The notes under the pieces are model-generated. The model searched no databases, was not told the DNA's origin, and saw nothing but the letters and a program-made list of their open reading frames with translations. The translations under genes and the position numbers were made by a program. 64,000 nt of DNA from Chelativorans sp. J32 (GTDB lineage Bacteria; Pseudomonadota; Alphaproteobacteria; Rhizobiales; Rhizobiaceae). The stretch is from the NCBI RefSeq assembly GCF_000518985.1, contig NZ_JAEQ01000002.1, positions 310,001 through 374,000 on the forward strand, given 5' to 3'. Shown here piece by piece: positions 40,388-50,037 of this stretch (within the stretch, counting starts at the first letter, position 1; each line of letters starts with the position of its first letter).

Positions 40388-40569
40388 CAGCCTTCCTTCC
40401 GGGCAATTCTGGGGAACCCCCCCTCACGATTCGTGCAGGTCCCTCCAAGCACGAAGCGGCGCCAGTGGTAACGAAATTATATCTTCATAGCAATATACTT
40501 GGTGCCCAGGCTCGCCCGACACGAAGCGTTTGCTTTGTTCAAATGATGTTCCAGCCTGTCGCAAACATA

Positions 40570-42396
40570 TTATTGGCTGATCCTGACATATTCTCCGGGG
40601 GCGTCACCCAGCCATTTTTTACGGCGACCGAGTTTGCGGGCTTTCACCCGACCACCAGAGAAATCCGCGATCCAGGACTGCCAATGGGGCCACCATGACC
40701 CAGGATGTTCTTGGGCTTTGCTCATCCATTCGTCGAGGCTATCGGCCAAGCCTTGTGCGGTCCAGAACCGGTACTTCCCCATGGCGGGTGGATTGACGAC
40801 GCCAGCGATGTGGCCGGAGCCTGCAATCACCAGTTCCACCGGTCCGCCCAAAAGCCGACTGCCGAACAGAACGGATTTGGCCGGGGCGATATGGTCTTCC
40901 AAGGTGGCGAGGTTGTAGACGGGAACCTTGACATCGGCGAGCGAAAGTCGCCGTCCTCGCAGTGTGGCGAACCCCTTGGCCAGATTGTTTTCCAAGTAGC
41001 AGTTGCGCAGGTAGTAGGAGTGGTTCGCCGCCGTCAAACGGGTGGCATCCGCATTCCAGTAGAGAAGGTCGAAGGGCAGGGGCTCACGTCCGCGCAAATA
41101 GTTGTTGACGACATAGGACCAGATGAGGTCGCGCGCGCGCAGCATGTTAAACGCGCTCGCCATCCGGTTCCCTTCCAGGAAACCCCTTTCCTGCATCGCC
41201 TTCTCGAGCGCTGCGATCTGGCCCTCATCGACGAATACCTTCAAGTCGCCCGCAAAGGTGAAGTCCACTTGGCTGGCGAAGAAGGTGGCCGATGTGATCC
41301 GGTCGTCTTGTTCCTGGGCCATGAGAGCAAGTGCGGCGGCAAGCAAAGTGCCCCCGACGCAATAGCCGATGGCATTGACCTGCCTCTCCCCCGTCTGTCG
41401 GGCTATGGTGTCGAGCGCGAATTCAATACCGTCTCTTACATATTCGTCCCATCCATAGGCGGCGTGCCGTTCATCCGGGTTGACCCAGGAAATAACGAAG
41501 ACGGTGTGGCCCTGGTCGATGGCCCATCGGATGAACGAGCGCTCCGGGTTGAGATCGAGCACGTAGAACTTGTTGATCCATGGCGGCACGATCATGAGCG
41601 GTCGACGTGACACCGTCTCTGTCGAAGGCTCGTACTGGATGATCTCGGCGAGATCGTTGCGCGCCACAACCTTGCCCGGGGTAGTGGCGATGTTCCTGCC
41701 CAGCTCGAATTTGGAGTGGTCGGATTGGCGCAGCTTCAGCTCGCCTTTGCCGGCAATGAGATCTTCCGTCAGCATCCGCATCCCGCGCACCAGGTTGTCG
41801 CCGTCGGATTCGAGCGTCTCGCGCAGGAGCTGAGGGTTCGTGAAGATGAAGTTGGATGGCGAAAGTGCCTCGCTCAACTGCCTCACATAAAAACGCGCTT
41901 TTTGCCGGGCGTTTTCATCAAGTCCTTCCGCGCTCTCCACCAGATCCGCGGCCCATCGCGCAGTCACCAGGTAGACCTGCTTGAGGAAATCAAAAAAGGC
42001 ATTCCGAGCCCATTCGGGATCTTCGAAACGCCTGTCACCCCGTTCTGGTTCTATAACCGAGGCACTGGGCTGTTCGCCGCTCAGGCGTCGGATGGAATTG
42101 GCCCAGATCATCATGTAGGCGGACAGAAGCTTCGTTTGGGCCTCGAGGGCTCGGCCTGAATCCGACAGCCAGTACTCCGTCAGTTTAGAAAGCGTGCGCA
42201 CCGCCTCGCCAAAGGGCTCGGGAACCCCGGTCAAGCCCGCGCCTGCTTCCCGGGCGCGCACCCAAACAGCGGCCGCCTTTCCTGCTTCCTCCAGGGCGCG
42301 GGCGAGGTTGAGCGCAAACCGCTCTGGATCCCGCACCGTGTAGGCTTCGGTCGGGTTCGATTTATCGCGGCTGTCCTGATTTCCCTCGCCGGCCAT
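40570..42396 (-). CDS. phaC: class I poly(3-hydroxyalkanoate) synthase
   Basis: PhaC polymerises (R)-3-hydroxyacyl-CoA into storage granules. The 608-residue length fits class I. The lipase-like box GYCVGGT (about residues 326-332) holds the catalytic Cys; the Asp partner is near LEDHIAP and the His in GSGHIAGVVNPP. The WINKFYVLDLNPERSFIRW block is diagnostic. It is divergent from a small lipoprotein gene. No phaP, phaR or phaZ is in the window. Confidence 0.96.
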   Translation of the reverse strand: MAGEGNQDSRDKSNPTEAYTVRDPERFALNLARALEEAGKAAAVWVRAREAGAGLTGVPEPFGEAVRTLSKLTEYWLSDSGRALEAQTKLLSAYMMIWANSIRRLSGEQPSASVIEPERGDRRFEDPEWARNAFFDFLKQVYLVTARWAADLVESAEGLDENARQKARFYVRQLSEALSPSNFIFTNPQLLRETLESDGDNLVRGMRMLTEDLIAGKGELKLRQSDHSKFELGRNIATTPGKVVARNDLAEIIQYEPSTETVSRRPLMIVPPWINKFYVLDLNPERSFIRWAIDQGHTVFVISWVNPDERHAAYGWDEYVRDGIEFALDTIARQTGERQVNAIGYCVGGTLLAAALALMAQEQDDRITSATFFASQVDFTFAGDLKVFVDEGQIAALEKAMQERGFLEGNRMASAFNMLRARDLIWSYVVNNYLRGREPLPFDLLYWNADATRLTAANHSYYLRNCYLENNLAKGFATLRGRRLSLADVKVPVYNLATLEDHIAPAKSVLFGSRLLGGPVELVIAGSGHIAGVVNPPAMGKYRFWTAQGLADSLDEWMSKAQEHPGSWWPHWQSWIADFSGGRVKARKLGRRKKWLGDAPGEYVRISQ

Positions 42397-42473
42397 TCTT
42401 CGTGCTGGACCTCCCGAAGGGCACTATGCTCAAATAGCGCTGATTCAAACCACGTCCATGTTCACGGGAACAT

Positions 42474-42812
42474 ATGAAAATCGCGGTCCGCATACGAGAA
42501 TTTTTCGCAATCGGCCTTGCGGCCCCGTGTCTCATCCCGCTGCTGCTCGTCTCGGGCTGCGCGGGGACGGCCTCTCAAGCAGGGTCGAGGACCCAGCCCG
42601 ACGGCTACCCCAATCTCAATGTTCCTATAGAGGCTGCCGCCCCCCAGATTACGGAAGAGGAGAGGGTGCGTATGACCGGCGAGCTTTCCGCAAAGCGTCA
42701 GAGGCCTCAGGGTGGTCAGGCGTCTTCCGCCGAGGTCGAGCGGATGCGCAGCCTTGCCCAGCAGCGTCAACAACAGACCTTGAAGCAGATCGAGACCTCC
42801 GCCGATCAGTAA
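42474..42812 (+). CDS. small hypothetical lipoprotein
   Basis: This 112-residue protein has a signal peptide and lipobox LLVSGC (Cys at about 28). The mature part is polar, with a helix-forming end (EVERMRSLAQQRQQQTLKQIE). It resembles short Rhizobiales lipoproteins of unknown function that lie before the aminotransferase gene. It is divergent from phaC with 77 bp between starts. Confidence 0.75.
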   Translation: MKIAVRIREFFAIGLAAPCLIPLLLVSGCAGTASQAGSRTQPDGYPNLNVPIEAAAPQITEEERVRMTGELSAKRQRPQGGQASSAEVERMRSLAQQRQQQTLKQIETSADQ

Positions 42813-42883
42813 CCTTCAACAGACTATCGACCGTTCCGGCGAACAGGTGTATGAGGGCGCAATCACCAATCCGGAACAATGCC

Positions 42884-44101
42884 ATGGAAGAATTTCACAA
42901 GGTCCGCCGGCTTCCGCCATATGTGTTCGAGCAGGTCAACAGGCTGAAGGCCTCCGCCCGAGCTCGCGGCGCCGATATCATCGACCTTGGAATGGGCAAT
43001 CCGGACCTTCCGACGCCTAAGGCGATCGTGGACAAGCTCTGCGATGTCGTGCGCGATCCCCGCACACATCGATACTCGTCGTCGCGCGGCATTCCGGGTC
43101 TGCGCCGCGCCCAGGCTGCCTACTATGCACGCCGCTTCGGCGTGAAGCTCGACCCCGAGAGGCAGGTGATTGCCACCTTGGGGTCCAAGGAAGGCTTCGC
43201 CAATATGGCGCAGGCGATCACCGCGCCGGGCGACGTCGTGCTCTGCCCCGACCCGACCTATCCGATCCACAGCTTCGGCTTCATCATGTCCGGCGGCGTG
43301 ATCCGCTCGATTCCTGCCGAGCCTGACCACAATTTCATTCCGGTGTTGGAGCGCGCTGTCAGGCATTCGATCCCGAAACCGCTAGCGCTCATTCTGAACT
43401 ACCCGTCCAATCCGACCGCCTGCCTCGCCACTCTTGACTTCTACAAGGATGTGGTGGCCTTCGCGCGCAAGCACGACATCATCATCCTGTCGGATCTGGC
43501 CTATTCGGAGATTTATTTCGACACGGCTCCGCCGCCTTCTGTGTTGCAGGTGCCGGGCGCGATGGATGTCGCGGTCGAGTTCACTTCCATGTCGAAGACC
43601 TTCTCCATGCCGGGCTGGCGCATGGGCTTTGCCGTTGGCAATGAGCGTCTGATAGCGGCCCTCTCCCGCGTGAAATCCTATCTCGATTATGGTGCCTTCA
43701 CGCCCATCCAGGTGGCGGCGACCGCCGCGCTCAATTCCGATGGTTCGGAAATCGAAGAAGTCCGCAGTGTCTATCACCGCCGCCGCGATGTGCTGGTGGA
43801 TGCTTTTGGGCGTGCGGGTTGGCATGTTCCTCCTCCGCCGGCGACCATGTTCGCCTGGGCACCCATTCCGGAGCCGTTCCGCCATCTTGGCTCTCTGGAA
43901 TTTTCGAAGCTCTTGGTCGAGAAGGCCGATGTGGCGGTGGCGCCGGGGGTGGGCTTCGGCGAGCACGGCGACGATTATGTGCGCATCGCGCTGGTGGAGA
44001 ATGAGCATCGCATTCGCCAGGCCGCGCGCAATATCAAGCGCTTCCTTACGACGGCAGCCGAAGCGACGACGAATGTCGTTCCGTTTGCAGCGAGCCGCTG
44101 A
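42884..44101 (+). CDS. PLP-dependent aminotransferase (LL-diaminopimelate/alanine type)
   Basis: This 405-residue fold-type I aminotransferase begins MEEFHKVRRLPPYVFEQVN, typical of the AlaC/LL-DAP-aminotransferase group next to hom in Alphaproteobacteria. It shows GMGNPDLPTP, NYPSNPTA, the PLP lysine in SMSKTFSMPGWRMGF, and the C-terminal Arg in DDYVRIALVENEHRIRQA. The substrate is probably alanine/pyruvate or a related amino acid. The ATG at 42884 gives the family N terminus; an upstream ATG at 42851 is possible. hom follows after 38 bp. Confidence 0.88.
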   Translation: MEEFHKVRRLPPYVFEQVNRLKASARARGADIIDLGMGNPDLPTPKAIVDKLCDVVRDPRTHRYSSSRGIPGLRRAQAAYYARRFGVKLDPERQVIATLGSKEGFANMAQAITAPGDVVLCPDPTYPIHSFGFIMSGGVIRSIPAEPDHNFIPVLERAVRHSIPKPLALILNYPSNPTACLATLDFYKDVVAFARKHDIIILSDLAYSEIYFDTAPPPSVLQVPGAMDVAVEFTSMSKTFSMPGWRMGFAVGNERLIAALSRVKSYLDYGAFTPIQVAATAALNSDGSEIEEVRSVYHRRRDVLVDAFGRAGWHVPPPPATMFAWAPIPEPFRHLGSLEFSKLLVEKADVAVAPGVGFGEHGDDYVRIALVENEHRIRQAARNIKRFLTTAAEATTNVVPFAASR

Positions 44102-44139
44102 ACAGCCAAAATCATAAGAATTAGAGGAAGGCAGCAGAC

Positions 44140-45450
44140 ATGGCCGACGCCCTGCGCATAGGAATTGCAGGTCTTGGCACCGTGGGCGCAAGCGTAGTCC
44201 GCATGCTGGGTGATAAAGGTGCGGAACTCACACGTCAGTGCGGCCGCGAGATTGCCCCGGTGGCCGTGTCAGCGCGTGACCGAGCTCGCGACCGGGGCAT
44301 CGATCTTGGCAACACGCAATGGTTCGACGATCCGGTCGAACTGGCATCCTCCGCGGAGATCGACGTCTATGTCGAACTGATCGGCGGTGAAGATGGTCCG
44401 GCCTTCGAATCCGTACGCGCGGCGCTCGAAGCGGGCAGGCATGTGGTGACGGCAAACAAGGCTCTGCTGTCGAAACGTGGTGTGGAACTGGCGGCGATAG
44501 CCGAGAGGAACGGCGTACTCCTCAACTACGAAGCCGCTGTAGCCGGGGGGATTCCCGTCATCAAGACGATGCGCGAGGCGCTCGCCGGCAATCAGGTCAC
44601 GCGCGTTTTCGGGATCCTGAACGGCACCTGCAATTACATCCTCACCAGGATGGAAGCGGAAGGGCTTTCCTTCGAGGAATGTCTACGTGAAGCCCAGCGT
44701 CTCGGCTATGCGGAGGCAGATCCCACGTTCGATATCGAGGGGCACGATACCGCCCACAAGCTTTCGATCCTTACCAGCCTGGCCTTTGGCTGCCGCATCT
44801 CGGCCGATGACATTTACCTGGAAGGGATCTCCAACATCAGCCAGGCGGATATTCGCGCGGCCGGCGAACTTGGATATCGCATCAAGCTCCTGGGCGTGGC
44901 GCAGAAATCCGAAAACGGCATCGAGCAACGTGTACACCCAACCATGGTGCCCACGAGTTCCGTCATCGCCCAGGTTCATGGCGTCACCAACGCTGTTGCC
45001 ATAGAAACGGACATGTTGGGCGAATTGCTTCTCTCCGGACCGGGTGCCGGCGGCAATGCAACGGCTTCCGCAGTGATCGGCGACCTTGCCGATATCGCGA
45101 AAAGCCGCCCCGGCTTCCAGCACGGACCTGTTTTTGGCCGTCCTGCCAAGGAACTCGCTCCCTACAGGCGCGCCGCGATGCGCTCCCACGCCGGCGGCTA
45201 TTTCATCCGTCTTACGGTGCAGGACCGGCTTGGCGTCTTTGCCGCCATTGCGCGGCGTATGGCCGACAATGCGATTTCTCTGGAATCGATCGTTCAGCAC
45301 GGAGACGTTACGCAGGCTGAACAAAAGACCGTGATCCTCGTCACGCACGAGACCACGGAAGCGGCGGTCCGCAAAGCCGTCGATGGCATCACCAAGGACG
45401 GGCATCTCGTGGACAAGCCTCAAGTTATTCGGATCGAACGGGCCGCCTGA
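44140..45450 (+). CDS. hom: homoserine dehydrogenase
   Basis: Hom reduces aspartate semialdehyde to homoserine for threonine and methionine synthesis. The 436 residues include the NAD(P) motif GIAGLGTVGASVV (residue 8 on), the catalytic core with NGTCNYILTRME, YAEADPTFDIEGHDTAHKL, and a C-terminal ACT domain (about 350-430, starting YFIRLTVQDRLGVFA) for feedback control by threonine. GAGGAAGG lies upstream. It forms an operon with the aminotransferase gene. Confidence 0.96.
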   Translation: MADALRIGIAGLGTVGASVVRMLGDKGAELTRQCGREIAPVAVSARDRARDRGIDLGNTQWFDDPVELASSAEIDVYVELIGGEDGPAFESVRAALEAGRHVVTANKALLSKRGVELAAIAERNGVLLNYEAAVAGGIPVIKTMREALAGNQVTRVFGILNGTCNYILTRMEAEGLSFEECLREAQRLGYAEADPTFDIEGHDTAHKLSILTSLAFGCRISADDIYLEGISNISQADIRAAGELGYRIKLLGVAQKSENGIEQRVHPTMVPTSSVIAQVHGVTNAVAIETDMLGELLLSGPGAGGNATASAVIGDLADIAKSRPGFQHGPVFGRPAKELAPYRRAAMRSHAGGYFIRLTVQDRLGVFAAIARRMADNAISLESIVQHGDVTQAEQKTVILVTHETTEAAVRKAVDGITKDGHLVDKPQVIRIERAA

Positions 45451-45699
45451 GCCGTTTCTTCGCGGCTGACGAGGTGACCCTGATTTGACCGCAGGTGCCG
45501 GGTTAGGGCGTGGCTTCTCGGGGCCAAGTCTTCCCGCGGTATTCCGTAGGCATCAACCTGAGTTCCGACAACTGTCTACTTCATCGTCCTCCCGGCTTTC
45601 CGGAGAAGCTACGGCTGAACCGTGCTGGCATCACCGCCGTGCAGCAACAAGTCCGTTCACGAAATTTTTTTTGCACTGCAGCATACGCGCCCTTGTTTC

Positions 45700-45729
45700 A
45701 TAAGCATGCTTACAATATATGCCGCTTAT
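45700..45729. promoter_or_regulatory. palindromic operator at the marR start
   Basis: TAAGCATGCTTA (45701-45712) is a perfect palindrome just before the marR start and overlaps a -10-like TACAAT (45711-45716). A second pair, ATAAGC (45700-45705) and GCTTAT (45724-45729), straddles the start codon. This fits autorepression of the marR-emrAB operon. Confidence 0.5.
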
Positions 45730-46201
45730 GAATTTGTCAGGTCCCCTTAACACGACAGGCGTCGAGCGCCTCGGCTTCCTGCTTCACAACATTCCGCGGC
45801 TGATGCGTAAGCGCTTCGAAGGCCGTGGGAACGAGCACGGGTTGTCGGTTGCCCAATGGCGGCTCCTCTCCTGGATCCTGAAGGAGGATGGCGCGACGCA
45901 GGCAAGACTCGCAGAACTTCTGGAGATCGAGCCCATCAGCGTATCACGCCTCATTGACAGGATGGTGGAAGGGGGCTGGGTTGAACGACGGCAGGGGTTG
46001 GAGGATCGGCGGGTTCGCATGGTCTTCGCCACTCCGAAGGCGCGGGAAGCCCACAAGGAAATCAAGAAACTGGTCGGGCAAGTCTATCAGGAGGCGCTGG
46101 CCGGGTTGGATGACGAGCAGTGTGTCAGTCTGATCTGCGCGCTCGAAAAAATTGCCGAGAATCTTTCCGAGGGCGACCCCGCCTCGCAGCAAGGATCGTA
46201 A
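45719..46201 (+). CDS. MarR family transcriptional regulator
   Basis: This 160-residue winged-helix protein contains LLSWILKEDGATQARLAELLEIEPISVSRLIDRMVEGGWVERR and the wing LEDRRVRMVFATPKA, a MarR signature. It precedes emrA- and emrB-like genes by 15 bp and most likely represses them until a toxic compound binds. No ribosome site precedes the first ATG; the ATG at 45728 is an alternative. Palindromes at the start fit self-control. Confidence 0.9.
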   Translation: MPLMNLSGPLNTTGVERLGFLLHNIPRLMRKRFEGRGNEHGLSVAQWRLLSWILKEDGATQARLAELLEIEPISVSRLIDRMVEGGWVERRQGLEDRRVRMVFATPKAREAHKEIKKLVGQVYQEALAGLDDEQCVSLICALEKIAENLSEGDPASQQGS

Positions 46202-46216
46202 TAGAGGTCGTATCTA

Positions 46217-47365
46217 ATGAACGCGATATCAAAAGCGCAGGAAAAAGCGGAACCCATCGAAATCGAGCAGGCGAGGGCGGGTTCGCCGGCATCGCCGCAG
46301 CCCGCCCCCTCCAAACCCAAGAAGAAAAAGGGGCTGCGTCTGGCCCTCATGCTCATCGTCCCGCTCGCGCTTGCGATAGGCGGAGGCTGGTGGTGGATCA
46401 CCGGCGGCCGCTACCAGGAAACGGACGATGCTTATCTGCAGCAGCCGAAGGTTGCCATTGCGTCGCAGATCGCCGGTCGCATCGTGGAGAGCAATGTGGC
46501 CGACAATATGCGTGTGGAGGCCGGCGCGGTTCTTTTCCAGGTGGATCAGCAGCCGTATCGCATCGCCTTTGCCCAGGCGGAGGCTGCCCTAGAGGGCGCG
46601 CGTCTGCAGGTCGAGCAGTTGCGGGCTGCCTATAGCCAGGCCAAGGCGCAGGAGCGGGACGCCGAGAGCGAAGTTGCGTATCTCGAAACGCAGCTGAACC
46701 GCCAGCAGGACCTTTCGAGCAAGGGTGTGGCATCCCAGTCGTCGCTGGACGAAGCCCGACGCAACCTGCAGAAAGCGAAGGAGAGCTTGAGCTCAGCGCG
46801 TCAGGCCGTTGCAAGCGCGCTTGCGGCACTGGGTGGCAATCCGGACATCGAAACCGACAAGCATCCAACCGTCCTTTCCGCCCTCGCGGCACGAGATAAA
46901 GCTGCCTATGAGCTGGAGCAGACGACGGTGAAGGCGCCCGCCGATGGCGTGATCGCCCAAGCCTCGAATTTCCGAAATGGCCAGTTCGTGAGCGCCGGCA
47001 CCCCGCTGTTCACCCTGGTGGAAACGCAGAGCATCTGGGTCGAGGCGAATTTCAAGGAAACGCAGCTCACCCATATGAAACCTGGCCAGAAGGCCGAGAT
47101 CGTGTTCGATACCTATCCGGATCGCCCGGTCGAAGCGACCGTTGAGGACATCAGCGCTGGTACCGGCGCGGAATTCTCTCTGTTGCCTCCTCAGAACGCT
47201 ACGGGCAATTGGGTGAAGGTCACACAACGAATTCCTGTCCGGCTGAAGCTGCAGGCGGACGGCGTGGATTTGCCGCTGCGCACCGGAATGAGCGCCACCG
47301 TGACCGTCGATACGGAAGTGGCCAACGGCATACCGGGTTTCGGCACGGCGCACGCGACCGAGTAG
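46217..47365 (+). CDS. emrA: HlyD/EmrA-type membrane-fusion protein
   Basis: This 382-residue periplasmic adaptor has a cytoplasmic Pro/Lys-rich start, one membrane helix (about 40-57, LALMLIVPLALAIGGGWWW) and ETDDAYLQQPKVAIASQIAGRI, the EmrA-type lipoyl entry. A long coiled hairpin (~90-200) follows, then VKAPADGVIAQ.....GQFVSAGTPLFTLV. It bridges the EmrB-like pump to an outer-membrane channel. It sits between marR and the pump gene. Confidence 0.9.
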   Translation: MNAISKAQEKAEPIEIEQARAGSPASPQPAPSKPKKKKGLRLALMLIVPLALAIGGGWWWITGGRYQETDDAYLQQPKVAIASQIAGRIVESNVADNMRVEAGAVLFQVDQQPYRIAFAQAEAALEGARLQVEQLRAAYSQAKAQERDAESEVAYLETQLNRQQDLSSKGVASQSSLDEARRNLQKAKESLSSARQAVASALAALGGNPDIETDKHPTVLSALAARDKAAYELEQTTVKAPADGVIAQASNFRNGQFVSAGTPLFTLVETQSIWVEANFKETQLTHMKPGQKAEIVFDTYPDRPVEATVEDISAGTGAEFSLLPPQNATGNWVKVTQRIPVRLKLQADGVDLPLRTGMSATVTVDTEVANGIPGFGTAHATE

Positions 47366-47398
47366 TCAGGTTGCGTTTCGCAGAAGTGGAACAACATT

Positions 47399-48940
47399 AT
47401 GGCTGAAGCTGCCTCAACAACGCACGAGGCGGTCCCACATCGCGGGTTGATTACCGTCGCGATCATGCTTGGCACCATCATGCAGGTGCTGGACACGACG
47501 ATTGCGAATGTGGCGCTGCCTTCGATGACGGGCGACCTTGGAGCGTCGCCCGACACGATCAACTGGGTTCTGACCTCCTATATCGTCGCCGCTGCCATCA
47601 TGACGCCGGTGACCGGCTGGATTTCCGATCGCATCGGGCGCCGCGAATTTTTCCTGCTTTCGATCGCCGGCTTCACCATCTTCTCAATGCTCTGCGGCAT
47701 TGCGTGGAACCTGGAGGTGATGGTCCTCTTCCGCCTGTTACAGGGTGTGTTCGGCGCTGCGATCGTGCCGCTCGCGCAGACCTTTCTCCTCGACATCAAT
47801 CCAAAGGAGAATCACGGGCAAGCCATGGCGGTGTTCGGCGCCGGTATCATGGTCGGCCCCATCATCGGGCCGACGCTCGGCGGCTGGCTCACTGAAACGC
47901 TGAACTGGCGCTGGGTGTTCTTCATCAATCTGCCCGTTGGTATTCTCTGTCTACTCGGCGCGGCCGCTTATCTGCCGCGCGCGCCGCGGCGCCTGCGCGG
48001 GTTCGATTTCTTCGGCTTTGCCATGCTTTCGCTCGGCGTTGGGGCGCTGCAGCTCATGCTCGACCGCGGCGCCGAGGTCGACTGGTTCTCCTCCGTCGAG
48101 ATCTGGATCGAGCTCGGCCTGTCGATCACGGGGTTCTGGGTCTTTGCGGTCCATACGCTCATGGGCGAGAATACGTTTATCGACAAGCACATCTTTCGCG
48201 ACCGCAATCTGGTGACCGGTTTGGTCTTCATCTTCGTCGTGGGTGTCATCCTGCTTGCAAGCCTTGCGCTCCTGCCGCCGATGCTCGCGCGGATTTTCGG
48301 CTATACGACCATGCTTACAGGGCTCATCATGGCGCCGCGCGGCGTGGGCACGATGATATCGATGATCGTTGTCGGCCGGCTCGTCCGCATTATCGATCCG
48401 CGCATTCTCGTCGTTACCGGTTTGTCTCTGACGGCCTGGTCGCTCCACATGATGACCGGCTTCACACCGCAAATGGACGGCCGGCTGATCATCATCTCGG
48501 GCATTGTCCAGGGCATGGGGCTTGGTCTGGTCTTCGTGCCGTTGTCGACCATCACGTTTGCGACCCTCAAGCCGCAGTACCGCACCGATGGAACGAGTCT
48601 GTTCAGCCTGACGCGTAATATCGGTTCAAGCATCGGCATATCGGTCGTCACGGTGCTGCTCACGAACAGCACTCAGGTCAATCATGCAGAACTCGCCACG
48701 CATATCACGCCCTACAATCCAAACCTTTGGGCCACCATGCCGAGCGCGGCGCAGGGCGATCCGACCTCGCTCTCGATCATGGACCAACTCGTGAACCAGC
48801 AGGCCTTGATGATCTCCTACGTCAACGACTTCAAGTTCATGATGATCATCACGCTCTGTGCCATCCCGCTGGTCCTGCTGCTTCGGGTGCCAAAGCAGCA
48901 GCCGGATGGCGGCGGTGCGGTAGCCGCGGCAATGGAATAA
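47399..48940 (+). CDS. emrB: DHA2 family multidrug efflux MFS transporter
   Basis: This 513-residue proton antiporter has 14 predicted membrane helices. Family motifs include LDTTIANVALP (about 25), WVLTSYIVAAAIMTPVTGWISDRIGRR (the MFS A-motif GWISDRIGRR) and GPIIGPTLGGWLTE (motif C, about 150). With the EmrA-like adaptor and MarR regulator it forms a standard inducible drug-efflux operon. A strong bidirectional terminator follows. Confidence 0.93.
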   Translation: MAEAASTTHEAVPHRGLITVAIMLGTIMQVLDTTIANVALPSMTGDLGASPDTINWVLTSYIVAAAIMTPVTGWISDRIGRREFFLLSIAGFTIFSMLCGIAWNLEVMVLFRLLQGVFGAAIVPLAQTFLLDINPKENHGQAMAVFGAGIMVGPIIGPTLGGWLTETLNWRWVFFINLPVGILCLLGAAAYLPRAPRRLRGFDFFGFAMLSLGVGALQLMLDRGAEVDWFSSVEIWIELGLSITGFWVFAVHTLMGENTFIDKHIFRDRNLVTGLVFIFVVGVILLASLALLPPMLARIFGYTTMLTGLIMAPRGVGTMISMIVVGRLVRIIDPRILVVTGLSLTAWSLHMMTGFTPQMDGRLIIISGIVQGMGLGLVFVPLSTITFATLKPQYRTDGTSLFSLTRNIGSSIGISVVTVLLTNSTQVNHAELATHITPYNPNLWATMPSAAQGDPTSLSIMDQLVNQQALMISYVNDFKFMMIITLCAIPLVLLLRVPKQQPDGGGAVAAAME

Positions 48941-48950
48941 AGCACAAAGA

Positions 48951-48985
48951 AAAAGGGCCGGTCCTTGGACCGGCCCCTTTGTTTT
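48951..48985. terminator. bidirectional terminator (emrB / rplI)
   Basis: GGGCCGGTCC (48955-48964) and GGACCGGCCC (48967-48976) form a ten-bp stem with A- and T-rich flanks on the two sides, ending both the emrB transcript and the minus-strand ribosomal-protein operon. Confidence 0.9.
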
Positions 48986-48998
48986 CATAGTCGGAAGA

Positions 48999-49586
48999 TC
49001 AGGTGTTCTCTTCGCCTTCTTCTTCGCCTTCCGCTTCCGGATCGAAGAATGCGTCCGGTCGGGCGCTCTCGTTGATCTCGTCGCCATAGATGGCCTCGGC
49101 GGAATCGAGCGTCTCGCCACGCGCCTGACGCTCGGCCTCTTCTGCAGAGCGGGCGATGTTCAGCGTGACGGTTGCAATCACCTCGGGATGCAGGGCGATC
49201 GCCACATTCGTCAGACCGATGGTCTTGATCGGATGATTGATGTCAACTTGGTTGCGGCCGATCTTGAAACCTTCCGAAGCGAGGACCTCGGCGATGTCGC
49301 GCGCCGAAACGGAACCATAGAGCTGACCGGTTTCGGCAGCGGAGCGAACGATCACGAAGCTCTTGCCGTCGAGCTTTTCGGACACGGCTTCGGCTTCGCT
49401 CTTGCGCTCCAGATTACGCGCCTCGAGCTCGACACGCTGCGATTCGAACTTCTTGCGATTTGCTTCGTTGGCGCGCAGCGCCTTGTTCTGCGGCAACAGG
49501 AAATTGCGTGCGTAACCGTCCTTGACGCGCACGACATCGCCCATTTGACCCAGGCGGGGGATGCGTTCCAGAAGAATGACTTCCAT
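48999..49586 (-). CDS. rplI: 50S ribosomal protein L9
   Basis: The product is 195 residues starting [19 protein letters not shown], with the N-domain pattern [17 protein letters not shown] and the long helix to the C-domain. It has an acidic tail of about 45 extra residues ([16 protein letters not shown]), common in Rhizobiales. The start is fixed by the family N terminus; the frame is open to 49709. It lies 202 bp after rpsR. Confidence 0.96.
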   Translation of the reverse strand: MEVILLERIPRLGQMGDVVRVKDGYARNFLLPQNKALRANEANRKKFESQRVELEARNLERKSEAEAVSEKLDGKSFVIVRSAAETGQLYGSVSARDIAEVLASEGFKIGRNQVDINHPIKTIGLTNVAIALHPEVIATVTLNIARSAEEAERQARGETLDSAEAIYGDEINESARPDAFFDPEAEGEEEGEENT

Positions 49587-49753
49587 TGTCCGTTTCCTTC
49601 TCGTCGCCCATACAGGGCTGAAAATCGAGGGCAGGGCAGGAAAACGGGGCCGTGAGGCTGGTTCGCTGTCCTGCCGGTTTTGTTGGCAGTTAGGGGCAAG
49701 CTGCCCCAACTCGGGACTTACTTCCGCTCTTCCGCGCCCGAAGCGGAGAGGGG

Positions 49754-49781
49754 AGCGGGCACCTGTCGAAAGGTGCCCGCT
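49754..49781 (-). other. strong hairpin between rpsR and rplI
   Basis: AGCGGGCACCT (49754-49764) and AGGTGCCCGCT (49771-49781) form a perfect 11-bp stem with a six-base loop, 8 bp after the rpsR stop. There is no T tract on the minus strand, so it may act as an mRNA stabiliser or partial terminator rather than a full terminator. Confidence 0.6.
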
Positions 49782-49788
49782 GCCGGGA

Positions 49789-50037
49789 TTACTTCACCAC
49801 GTAGGGCAGGAGGCCCAGGAAGCGGGCGCGCTTGATCGCACGGGCGAGCTCGCGCTGCTTCTTCTGGCTCACTGCCGTGATGCGGGACGGAACGATCTTG
49901 CCGCGCTCGGAAATGTAGCGCTGCAGGAGCTTCACGTCCTTATAGTCGATCTTCGGCGCATTGGCGCCCGAGAACGGGCAGGTCTTGCGGCGGCGGTGAA
50001 AGGGGCGCCGCGTCGGGATCTGGTTGATGTCGACCAT
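49789..50037 (-). CDS. rpsR: 30S ribosomal protein S18
   Basis: This 82-residue product contains the conserved core [44 protein letters not shown]. Its start overlaps the stop of rpsF by one base, so translation is coupled and S6:S18 stoichiometry is maintained. In many relatives a DUF2232 membrane-protein gene follows; here only an intergenic hairpin does. Confidence 0.97.
   Translation of the reverse strand: MVDINQIPTRRPFHRRRKTCPFSGANAPKIDYKDVKLLQRYISERGKIVPSRITAVSQKKQRELARAIKRARFLGLLPYVVK

Noticed and set aside
40705-41610. A 301-codon plus-strand frame inside phaC
   Set aside because: It is antisense shadow of a complete class I PHA synthase.
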